NCBI RefSeq assembly: GCF_015221875.1
Contig: NZ_JACYGY010000002.1
Location: 1,301,573 to 1,365,572, forward strand
Origin: Dyadobacter subterraneus
GTDB lineage: Bacteria; Bacteroidota; Bacteroidia; Cytophagales; Spirosomataceae
Direction: 5' to 3'
DNA length: 64,000 nucleotides
The notes under the pieces were generated by a model, which had not been told where the DNA came from, ran no database searches, and saw nothing but the letters and a program-made list of their open reading frames with translations. Positions 18,639 to 25,948 of the stretch are shown here, piece by piece. Every line of letters begins with the position of its first letter. The stretch's first letter is position 1. Both the position numbers and the translations under genes were made by a program.

Positions 18639-18708
18639 GGAATACTGGTTTAAGAGTGCCTGCAAAAATATTGAATTGAAAATGATTTCAGGCTTTTAAC
18701 AAGAAAAT

Positions 18709-18732
18709 GCCCCGTGATTATTTTCACGGGGC
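18709..18732 (-). terminator. Terminator of the blaI-M56 operon
   Basis: GCCCCGTGA pairs with TCACGGGGC around a 6-nt loop; on the minus strand a T-rich ATTTTCTTGTT follows. It lies 50 nt past the last gene of the operon. Confidence 0.85.
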
Positions 18733-18781
18733 ACTATTCACAATCCATCCGAATCAGTATTCTTTTAATATCTTTTTACTC

Positions 18782-20608
18782 TTATTTTTCAGCAGGTTTG
18801 TAGATTCTTAATTGGATAGCCGGCACCTTTACCTCAGGCTTTTTATCATTAGAAAAATCAAATGCTTTTGTTAAAACATTATCCTGATTAGCCAAAACCG
18901 GAGTGTCAGGCATTTTGTAATTAAAGTAGTGATATTTGCTATTTTGATTATCAGCTGGATAATTTCCCTGGTATCTTGCTTTGGCTGAAACCTCACGTTT
19001 CAAATTGAAACGTATTGAAAGCATATATTCCATGGCAACAGGATGGCCATTTTGCCGGGCAGGTTCCCATCTTGGCATATTTAATACCAAACGAACAGCT
19101 TCGTCATCAATTCCCCAACCGATTTCTTTAACTACCTTTGGTTTGCGTACATCACCGTTGCTATTGATTGTGAATGAAACCAACGCAATTCCGCCTGCAC
19201 TTACACCTACTGCCTCTTCCGGATATCTGATATTGCTTTCTATATATTTTGCCAAGGCTTCTTCGCCGCCTGGAAATTGTGGTTTTTGCTCTTTAACCGA
19301 GGATAATGATTCAGCGATTTCTTTCTTCTTTTTTCTCTCTTCGGTGATTTTGGAAACATCCTGAGTAGCGGTAAATTCTGGTCCCTTTAACTCGTTTTGT
19401 CCATTTTTAAATGTCAGTGTATACTTTGTTTTCCCTTTTTCAACAACCAGGATTTGTGGAATATAACTGACGTGACTTACAACCAAAACTCCTCCAACAT
19501 CTACATTTGTCATTTTGAAACGGCCCAGCGGATCAGTGGTAACCGAAATATCCCTTTCCGGATCAAAAATATTAACATCAGCAATTCCTAAACCTGATTC
19601 CCGCAAAATATCACCCTCGATATTTACTTTAACTTTTCCCGTATCTGATTTTACGATTGCCGGGATTGATTCAACAACGGCGGAGTTTTCAGTAATTTCA
19701 CTTTCATTATATAAAGTGCTGGCTGGCAAATTTTGCACTTCTTCGGTTACTGTTAATTTTTCTCTTGCAGCTGTCAAAAGCAAAGCAAAAAGCAAAACGG
19801 GAACTATCATCAGATATTTTCCTAATATCCAGCGTGAATTACGATTTTTATAGATCATTTTGATTCTGCTTTTAAGTGTTGAAGAATTGAAAAAATGATT
19901 GGTAAGTAATGTTACCGGGACTGAAAGAGAATAGGAGACAAGGAATCGTGCATAATAATCACGGTTTGGTGCCGCTTCGTCTGCCAGATATTCATGGACT
20001 TCCTGTAAGGATGTTTTGTAAAACCAGATCACCGGATTAAACCAGAAAATCACTTTGATAATCTCAATCAGTAAAATATCCAGACTATGCATTTGACGCA
20101 TGTGAACCATTTCATGTCTTAAAATCGGATCCGGATTATTTTCATAATCGTAGCGGTTTAAGACAAGCCATTTCAGAAATGAAAATGAACCGGTTTTGTT
20201 GTCGCTCAGTAAAATCAGATTGTATTCTGATAATTTTATTTGCTCGCCTTGTGCTATAATTTGATTGAGATGCCAAAAACTTTTAATTAATTTCCTTAAC
20301 ATGAAAAACGATCCAAGAGCCAGAAATGGCCATATCCATTGGGTCAGGTCGAAAGTTTCGGGCGCGGTATATTTAGTTGCGGATAAAGGAACTGCGGCGA
20401 CAGTGCTGACGGTATAAAATACAGTCGGCGCAGTTTGTTCCGTTTCCGGAATACTGATTAGTGGTAATAAAAACGAGATGAGTAGTGAGCCAACAAGATA
20501 GGTGCGATTCCAGACAAAAAACGTATGCTTTCGGAAAAGCAGCCAATAGCAGGTATAAAACAGAATCCAGTAAAGATTCACTTTTCCGAAATATAACAAC
20601 GTTTCCAT
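18782..20608 (-). CDS. BlaR1-like M56 metallopeptidase with TonB C-terminal domain (paralogue 1)
   Basis: Membrane zinc protease of 608 residues. Three N-terminal TM helices, then the cytoplasmic M56 catalytic site H165-E-M-V-H169 followed by EVHEYLADE (about 205-213, third ligand), and a fourth TM near 265-285. The periplasmic part has a carboxypeptidase-regulatory-like beta domain (GIADVNIFDPERDISVTTDP, about 345-410), then a TonB C-terminal domain (PQFPGGEEALAKYIESNI to RWEPARQNGHPVAMEYML). BlaR1/MecR1 would have a penicillin-binding sensor there; none is present. It is the last of three tandem paralogues, 5 bp after paralogue 2. The likely role, by family, is ligand-triggered cleavage of the BlaI-type repressor. 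Confidence 0.88.
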   Translation of the reverse strand: METLLYFGKVNLYWILFYTCYWLLFRKHTFFVWNRTYLVGSLLISFLLPLISIPETEQTAPTVFYTVSTVAAVPLSATKYTAPETFDLTQWIWPFLALGSFFMLRKLIKSFWHLNQIIAQGEQIKLSEYNLILLSDNKTGSFSFLKWLVLNRYDYENNPDPILRHEMVHMRQMHSLDILLIEIIKVIFWFNPVIWFYKTSLQEVHEYLADEAAPNRDYYARFLVSYSLSVPVTLLTNHFFNSSTLKSRIKMIYKNRNSRWILGKYLMIVPVLLFALLLTAAREKLTVTEEVQNLPASTLYNESEITENSAVVESIPAIVKSDTGKVKVNIEGDILRESGLGIADVNIFDPERDISVTTDPLGRFKMTNVDVGGVLVVSHVSYIPQILVVEKGKTKYTLTFKNGQNELKGPEFTATQDVSKITEERKKKKEIAESLSSVKEQKPQFPGGEEALAKYIESNIRYPEEAVGVSAGGIALVSFTINSNGDVRKPKVVKEIGWGIDDEAVRLVLNMPRWEPARQNGHPVAMEYMLSIRFNLKREVSAKARYQGNYPADNQNSKYHYFNYKMPDTPVLANQDNVLTKAFDFSNDKKPEVKVPAIQLRIYKPAEK

Positions 20609-20613
20609 GACGC

Positions 20614-22551
20614 TTATTTTTTCTTTTTTGTAATAATTATGATATCATTTTTGCCATTAGGACTATTAACGTAAAGCCTGGATTCGTTTTTAAAAACTGA
20701 TATGGATTGAATGTCATCAGGATTGATTTTTTTCAACACATCAGGATCTTTGCTGACTTTCCCATCCACGGCAATATGATACTCTTTTGGAAAAATACTT
20801 CCAGTTGATTTGTAGTTAGGCTTTCCCTTGTCCAAATTCATAACAACACCATACATGGCCGTTTCCATATTAGCCGCCTGCTTGGTGATTTTACCGGCTG
20901 AATAATTTTTGGGGTTCAGTCCCAAATCAATATTTTGACCGGAAATTGTCTTGTCAGACTGATAATTCTGTGTAGCACCAGAAGTTTTGTCAGTACTTAT
21001 AATATTCTCCGGAAATTTTTCCCTGTCTGCCTTCATTGCGAACGAAATATTCAAATTGTACTGTACCGCTATCGCCCGCCCGCCTTGTTTGCCGGGTTGC
21101 CAGCGAGGCATTTTCAATACAACTCTCAATGCTTCTTCATCCAGACCATATCCCATTTTTTCAATGATTTTCGGATTTCTGATATATCCTTTGTCATTGA
21201 TCGTAAAAGAGACTTTGACATCGCCTTCTACACCTTCACTTGCTGCTTCTGAGGGATATACAACATTTTTTGAAAGGAATTGACTAAGTTCAGTCTCTCC
21301 GCCGGGAAACTGTGGCATTTGTTCTATTACGGACATTTCAGTGTTTCCTGAAACAGGTACCGATGAAGAATTACTGCCTGATTCATTTGAATGGTCTGGT
21401 GTTACGACAATCTTGCCAAGCGTATTCTCTTTCTTTTTCAGGATAATAAAATCCAGTTCAGGGTTTTTAACATCAACTATAATAGTTTCATAATTAATGT
21501 GAGAAATTACCAGGCTGTCCTTTATATAAACGTCTGAAATCTCAAACTTACCATACATATCCGTTAATGTCCCAGCCGTTTTACCTTTTACAATTACGCT
21601 GGCAGATTCAATTGCCTGTCCGTTTTCATCACTAACAATACCACTTACACTGATTTCCCGGGTTGATAGTACTTTAAAATTATTACGTTCTATGGCAGTT
21701 AATAATCTTTCACGCGCGGCTGTCAACATCACCACCATACCGATGATCGGAAAAATCATCAGATATTTTCCCAAAGCCCATTGTGAATTGCGGTTTTTGT
21801 AAATCATCTGAATACGGCTTTTTAATAAAGACGAATTGAAAAAATGATTGGTCAGAGAGGCAATAGGCGCGTTTAATGCATATGCAACCAGAAATCTTGC
21901 ATATTGTTCACGGTTTGGCACTTCTTCATCAGCCAGATATTCGTGCACTTCCTGTAATGATTTTTTATAAAACCATAGTACCGGATTAAACCAGAAACCG
22001 ACTTTTAGTATTTCAATCAGGAGAATATCCAGACTATGCAATTGACGGATATGAACCGATTCGTGGCGTAGTATAGGGTCAAAATTTAGCTCGTAATCGG
22101 TAAAATTTACAACCAGCCATTTTAAAAAAGAGAAAGAACCGATTTCATTATGCGGTAATAAAACCAGCGTGTGATCTTCCAACGGAATGGTTTCGCCCTG
22201 ATTTATCAGTTTGAAGAGATTTTTAAATGCTTCCAATAATTTGAACAACATCAATCCGCATCCAATGATTTGTATCGCCCAGACGAACTGTGTCCAGTGC
22301 GTAATTATTTTTGTAGATTCCGGCCTGGAAACGTAAACTGGAATTGTCGAAACGGCATAAACTGCTGTCGGAATTACTCTTGCATTGTCAGGGAAATGAA
22401 TGAATGGCAATGCAAAGGAAATCATCAGTGATCCGAGTAGGTAAAACCGGTTCCAAACAAAAAACGTGTGTTTACGGAATAGCAGCCAGTAGCAAACGTA
22501 AAATAAAATCCAGTAAACATTAACCTTCCCGAGGTAGATCAATAAATCCAT
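20614..22551 (-). CDS. BlaR1-like M56 metallopeptidase with TonB C-terminal domain (paralogue 2)
   Basis: 645 residues with the same plan: TM helices, H163-E-S-V-H167 and EVHEYLADEEVP as zinc site, a TM near 260-280, then a carboxypeptidase-regulatory-like domain (SVSGIVSDENGQAIESASV), and the TonB domain (PQFPGGETELSQFLSKNV to RWQPGKQGGRAI). An extra C-terminal part of about 100 residues ends in KINPDDIQSISVFKNESRLY and IIIITKKKK, which resembles the plug segment of SusC/RagA-type TonB-dependent receptors. It starts 1 bp before the upstream paralogue's stop region, so translation is probably coupled. Confidence 0.87.
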   Translation of the reverse strand: MDLLIYLGKVNVYWILFYVCYWLLFRKHTFFVWNRFYLLGSLMISFALPFIHFPDNARVIPTAVYAVSTIPVYVSRPESTKIITHWTQFVWAIQIIGCGLMLFKLLEAFKNLFKLINQGETIPLEDHTLVLLPHNEIGSFSFLKWLVVNFTDYELNFDPILRHESVHIRQLHSLDILLIEILKVGFWFNPVLWFYKKSLQEVHEYLADEEVPNREQYARFLVAYALNAPIASLTNHFFNSSLLKSRIQMIYKNRNSQWALGKYLMIFPIIGMVVMLTAARERLLTAIERNNFKVLSTREISVSGIVSDENGQAIESASVIVKGKTAGTLTDMYGKFEISDVYIKDSLVISHINYETIIVDVKNPELDFIILKKKENTLGKIVVTPDHSNESGSNSSSVPVSGNTEMSVIEQMPQFPGGETELSQFLSKNVVYPSEAASEGVEGDVKVSFTINDKGYIRNPKIIEKMGYGLDEEALRVVLKMPRWQPGKQGGRAIAVQYNLNISFAMKADREKFPENIISTDKTSGATQNYQSDKTISGQNIDLGLNPKNYSAGKITKQAANMETAMYGVVMNLDKGKPNYKSTGSIFPKEYHIAVDGKVSKDPDVLKKINPDDIQSISVFKNESRLYVNSPNGKNDIIIITKKKK

Positions 22552-22552
22552 T

Positions 22553-24112
22553 TTAGATCTTTTTAGTCATTATTGAAATTACTCCGTTGCTGCCTTTTTT
22601 TCCATATGCCGCTATTGCTTTTTGACCTTTAAGGACATTAATGGATTGTATTTTGTCTGTATCAAGATCTTTAATACTTTGATTTTCTGCAATTTTTCCG
22701 TCAATTACTAAAAGGGGATTTGGATCAATGGCAGGAGCTGTAATCTTAATTTCTGGAGAAATTGCTTTAACACCACCTGCTTCTGCCGTAAGTATCTTTT
22801 CAGATTCTTTCGGTTTTTGTGATTGTTTTTTGTCAATAAGCGCAGCTTTTTTTGCGTCGTCCAGTTGAAAATTAATTGGTAAATTATATTTTACATTGAC
22901 CGGAACGCCGTTCTGTTTTCCTGGTTTCCATTTTGGGAAAAGCTTCAAAACCCTGATCGCTTCTGCATCACAGCCATATCCAACCCCTTTTAAGATCACG
23001 ATATCTTCTGTTTCTCCAGTTTCAGTTACCACAAAAGAGAGGAAAACTTTTCCTTCAACATTAGCTTTTGCGGCTGCTTCCGGATACTTTATATTCTTGG
23101 CCAGGAATCCAAACATTGCCGATATTCCTCCCGGAAATTCTGGCTGTTCTTCAACTACGGTGTAGACATTTCGTTCTTTCAGCTTGCCTTCAACTTCCTT
23201 TTTTAAAGGTTCTGTCTTTTTATCGGCTTCAACTTTTTCGCTTGTTGCTGATTCACTTTTTTCTTTTTGCTCACATCCGGCAACGAATATTGCCACGGTT
23301 GTAATTAAGGCTGCTGCAAAGACGTAAGTACTTAGCAACCATTTCGAACTGCGGTTTTTGTATATCATCTGAATTCGGGTTTTAATTTGAGATGGTTTAT
23401 AAAAATGATTCGTAAGCGAAGCGATGGGTGCATTTAAGGCATAAGAAACCAAAAATGTTGCATAATTCTCTCGGTTAGGCGCCTCATAATCAGCCAGGAA
23501 TTCATGAACTTCCTGTAATGATTTTTTATAAAGGAGAAGTACAGGGTTGAACCAGAAAACAATTTTCAATATTTCTACCAGCAAAATATCGATGCTGTGC
23601 CACTGCTGCATATGAACCGTTTCGTGGCGTAAAATGGGATCAAAGTGATTTTCGTAATCATTGCGGTTTACAACGATCCATTTCAAAAATGAGAACGAAC
23701 CGACGCGGTTGGAGTTAATCAAAACGATTTTGCAGTCTTCCAGTTCGATCAGCTCTCCGTCTGTTAAAAACTGGTTGAGATGGCGGAAGTTGACGAATAA
23801 TTTGTAAACCATAAATAAGGCTCCCAAAGCATAAGCGAACCATAAAAAATGCGTCCAGGTAATCACTGGCGTTTGTTCCGCGCGGGTTGCTGTGATTGTA
23901 AAATTTGGATTGGCAACGGAATAATTAAGAGAAATTACCGGTGCCGACTCAGGATAAATTATAAAAGGAAGTGCAAACGATAACAATAAAGAACTGATCA
24001 GATAAATTCGGTTCCAGATAAAGAACGTTTGTTTACTAAGCAACAACCGGTAACAAATATAGAAGAGGGTCCAGTATAAGCTTACTTTGGCAACATAAAT
24101 CAAAATTTCCAT
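22553..24112 (-). CDS. BlaR1-like M56 metallopeptidase with TonB C-terminal domain (paralogue 3)
   Basis: 519 residues; first M56 gene after blaI (21 bp gap). Zinc site H163-E-T-V-H167 and EVHEFLADYEAP. After the last TM a charged Lys/Glu linker begins at a cysteine (AGCEQKEKSESA). It lacks the carboxypeptidase-regulatory domain of its paralogues. The TonB domain (PEFPGGISAMFGFLAKNIKY to KWKPGKQNGVPVNVKY) is followed by a plug-like segment with NPLLVIDGK, DTDKIQSINVLKG and GSNGVISIMTKK. The three paralogues share most of their first 280 residues and differ in the periplasmic parts, as expected if each senses something different. Confidence 0.88.
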   Translation of the reverse strand: MEILIYVAKVSLYWTLFYICYRLLLSKQTFFIWNRIYLISSLLLSFALPFIIYPESAPVISLNYSVANPNFTITATRAEQTPVITWTHFLWFAYALGALFMVYKLFVNFRHLNQFLTDGELIELEDCKIVLINSNRVGSFSFLKWIVVNRNDYENHFDPILRHETVHMQQWHSIDILLVEILKIVFWFNPVLLLYKKSLQEVHEFLADYEAPNRENYATFLVSYALNAPIASLTNHFYKPSQIKTRIQMIYKNRSSKWLLSTYVFAAALITTVAIFVAGCEQKEKSESATSEKVEADKKTEPLKKEVEGKLKERNVYTVVEEQPEFPGGISAMFGFLAKNIKYPEAAAKANVEGKVFLSFVVTETGETEDIVILKGVGYGCDAEAIRVLKLFPKWKPGKQNGVPVNVKYNLPINFQLDDAKKAALIDKKQSQKPKESEKILTAEAGGVKAISPEIKITAPAIDPNPLLVIDGKIAENQSIKDLDTDKIQSINVLKGQKAIAAYGKKGSNGVISIMTKKI

Positions 24113-24133
24113 GGCTAACGGATGATTGATTGT

Positions 24134-24508
24134 TTAAGATTCGCTTTTGTGATCGTTGATCAGTTTCATGATTTCGTCCAGATCATTTGTCTTTAAATCG
24201 TTGTCTTTCACAAAAAAGGACACAAGATTTGGCAAAGAATTATCAAAATAATTAACCATAAGCTGCTGCATTTCATGGCGTTTATATTCTTCTTCGGTAA
24301 TCAATGGAAAATATTCATGGGTTTTTCCATAAGCCGTATAACCAACAACTTCCTTCTTTTCCAAAATCCTGATAATAGTTGAAACTGTATTATAAGCAGG
24401 TTTTGGTTCGGGCATTTCTGCAAGTATATCTTTTACAAAGGCCTTTTTTAGTTGCCAGAGTATTCGCATGATTTCTTCTTCCGCCCGTGTTAATGTTCTT
24501 ACTTCCAT
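24134..24508 (-). CDS. BlaI/MecI/CopY family transcriptional repressor
   Basis: Winged-helix repressor of 124 residues, the family's usual size. The N-terminal DNA-binding domain reads LTRAEEEIMRILWQLKKAFV then YNTVSTIIRILEKKEVVGY; the C-terminal dimerisation half includes KRHEMQQLMVNYFDNSLPNL. In the Bla/Mec systems the repressor is cleaved within this half when the M56 partner is activated. It is the first gene of a four-gene operon and has a promoter with two dyads on it, so autoregulation is likely. Confidence 0.93.
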   Translation of the reverse strand: MEVRTLTRAEEEIMRILWQLKKAFVKDILAEMPEPKPAYNTVSTIIRILEKKEVVGYTAYGKTHEYFPLITEEEYKRHEMQQLMVNYFDNSLPNLVSFFVKDNDLKTNDLDEIMKLINDHKSES

Positions 24509-24549
24509 GTTTTCAATTTTTATGATATTGTTATTTAATAGTGGGTATT

Positions 24550-24580
24550 CAAATGTAAGACTATCTAATTAGTTTTACAA
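24550..24580 (-). promoter_or_regulatory. Promoter of the blaI-M56 operon
   Basis: Minus-strand TTG (24578-24580), exactly 20 nt, then TACATTTG (24550-24557): a full match to the Bacteroidota -33/-7 pattern, 42 nt before the blaI ATG. Confidence 0.75.
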
Positions 24581-24593
24581 CTATTTTATTAGT
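24560..24593. promoter_or_regulatory. Probable BlaI operator: two ACTA-N6-TAGT dyads
   Basis: ACTA-N6-TAGT occurs at 24560-24573 and again at 24580-24593, a centre-to-centre distance of 20 bp (about two helical turns). The first copy fills the space between the -33 and -7 boxes and the second starts on the -33 box. Fifteen-base versions of the copies differ at two positions. Binding here would block the promoter, as BlaI-type repressors do. Confidence 0.65.
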
Positions 24594-24610
24594 TATTATT
24601 TAAAATAAAA

Positions 24611-24638
24611 AAAACGACCAGAATGTTCAAGTCGTTCA
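24611..24638 (-). terminator. Terminator of the Uma2-like gene pair
   Basis: AACGAC pairs with GTCGTT around a 12-nt loop; the minus strand continues into a run of eight T. It lies 24 nt past the Uma2-like stop. Confidence 0.65.
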
Positions 24639-24659
24639 GTTTTTTGTAAAATTTTCGTT

Positions 24660-25286
24660 TCAAGCAAATTCAGAGCCTTTTTCTTTCAAATATTCTCCAA
24701 CATTACAAGTAATTCCATCCAGAATTTCTACATCATAATTCCAGTTATAAATCTGCCAATCCGTATCAGCCGTTGCAATCATTACTTTTTTAGATTCTGT
24801 CAAAAACCATATTACTTTTTCTGCTCCGAATTCTAACAGTTTTTTTGTCTTTATTGAAATGTAGGCATTCTGTGAAAATTCTCCTTCCAGTGCAATATCA
24901 ATATCTACTTCAATCGAAATTTTTGGAGCAACATCAGCATACTTTTTATTAATTTTTTCTATTCCAAAAACCTGATTATCAAAAATTAATAAGTCTCCTG
25001 CAAGATTGTTTCCTTTATCGATATGCAATCCGGCTTCATTGGTGAGTATCGTGTATTTGCTGTCATCAATTTGTTTTCCAATCCAGATTGTTAGATAAGT
25101 AATCAAAAAAGCCTGTAATGAACTCGAACCCATAATGTCTTCAACATTTTTCGTTTTGGCCAAAACCTCACGGTAACCTTTTCTGTATAAAGGTTTGCCG
25201 TCAATTATTTCATGGATCAAAACGCTGGGTATTTCTGTATCAGAATTTTTTGTCAAAACACTGTCAGGTCCGATTGAAGCTATCAT
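24660..25286 (-). CDS. Uma2-like (DUF820-type) protein, copy A
   Basis: 208 residues with the Uma2/PD-(D/E)XK-like order: EIIDGKPLYRKGYREVL near residue 27, GDLLIFDNQ in the middle, ISIEVDIDI, and KKLLEFGAEKVIWFLTESKK towards the end. It is the downstream member of a tandem pair, 12 bp after copy B. Nearly identical protein blocks at the start and end flank a divergent middle. Uma2 proteins are often called endonucleases from fold similarity; no activity is established for this clade. Confidence 0.78.
   Translation of the reverse strand: MIASIGPDSVLTKNSDTEIPSVLIHEIIDGKPLYRKGYREVLAKTKNVEDIMGSSSLQAFLITYLTIWIGKQIDDSKYTILTNEAGLHIDKGNNLAGDLLIFDNQVFGIEKINKKYADVAPKISIEVDIDIALEGEFSQNAYISIKTKKLLEFGAEKVIWFLTESKKVMIATADTDWQIYNWNYDVEILDGITCNVGEYLKEKGSEFA
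25151..25234. repeat. 84-bp near-identical block, copy A
   Basis: Matches 25787-25870 in the adjacent paralogue with about three differences, while the DNA between and beyond these blocks is clearly more diverged. It encodes the EIIDGKPLYRKGYREVL part. Confidence 0.8.
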
Positions 25287-25298
25287 AATACTTATTTT

Positions 25299-25922
25299 TT
25301 ATGCAAATTGTGAACCTTCATTCGCAAGATATTCGCCTACATGACAGACAATCCCATCCAAAATTTCAACATCTCTATTCCAGTCAAATGTCTCCCATTC
25401 ACCCTCGACCGTAGCAATCATTACCTTTTTCGATTCTGTCAAAAACCAGATTACTTTTTCTGCACCAAATTCCAACAGCTTTTTTGTCTTTATAGTAATG
25501 TAACCCATTTCTGTAAATTCTTCCAGTTCAATATCCAAATCGATTTCAATAGAAATCTTCGGCGGAACATTGGAGTAATGCTTGTTGATTTTATCAATTG
25601 TCAAAACATTTTTATCGAAAATAAGAATATCGCCTGCAAGATTATTTCTTCTGTCCAGATGCATTCCTGCTTCGTTAGTTGCGATAAGATATTTTGTTCT
25701 GTTGATTTCAGAATAAAGAATACCCAAAATATAATCAATGATAAAAAACTGTAATGAACTCGAACCCATGATATCTTCGATCTTTTTCGTTTTGGCCAAA
25801 ACCTCACGGTATCCCTTTCTGTATAAAGGTTTACCGTCAATTATTTCATGGATCAAAACGCTGGGTATTTCATTGGCAGAAATCTCTGTGGAAACTTTGC
25901 CCGGACCTGGTGAAGCTATCAT
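25299..25922 (-). CDS. Uma2-like (DUF820-type) protein, copy B
   Basis: Upstream member of the pair. The ATG at 25922 (MIASPGPGKVST) lines up with copy A's MIASIGPDS; an ATG at 25928 and a TTG at 25946 are also in frame, the latter inside the IS target duplication. The 207 residues share the Uma2-type motifs with copy A: IPSVLIHEIIDGKPLY, AGDILIFDKN, ISIEIDLDIE and LLEFGAEKVIWFLTESKK. An IS4-family element sits 26 bp upstream of the start, so the original promoter region has been moved 1.3 kb away or cut. Confidence 0.78.
   Translation of the reverse strand: MIASPGPGKVSTEISANEIPSVLIHEIIDGKPLYRKGYREVLAKTKKIEDIMGSSSLQFFIIDYILGILYSEINRTKYLIATNEAGMHLDRRNNLAGDILIFDKNVLTIDKINKHYSNVPPKISIEIDLDIELEEFTEMGYITIKTKKLLEFGAEKVIWFLTESKKVMIATVEGEWETFDWNRDVEILDGIVCHVGEYLANEGSQFA
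25787..25870. repeat. 84-bp near-identical block, copy B
   Basis: Partner of 25151-25234, with the same orientation and the same codon phase in the paralogous gene. Confidence 0.8.
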
Positions 25923-25938
25923 AGTCATTCGATTTGCT

Positions 25939-25948
25939 ATATTCAAAT
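25939..25948. repeat. Target-site duplication, left copy
   Basis: ATATTCAAAT, repeated exactly at 27256-27265 on the other side of the insertion sequence. Confidence 0.85.

Noticed and set aside
18782..24508. Beta-lactam resistance locus (BlaI/BlaR1)
   Set aside because: None of the three M56 proteins has a penicillin-binding sensor domain and no beta-lactamase or alternative PBP gene is adjacent.
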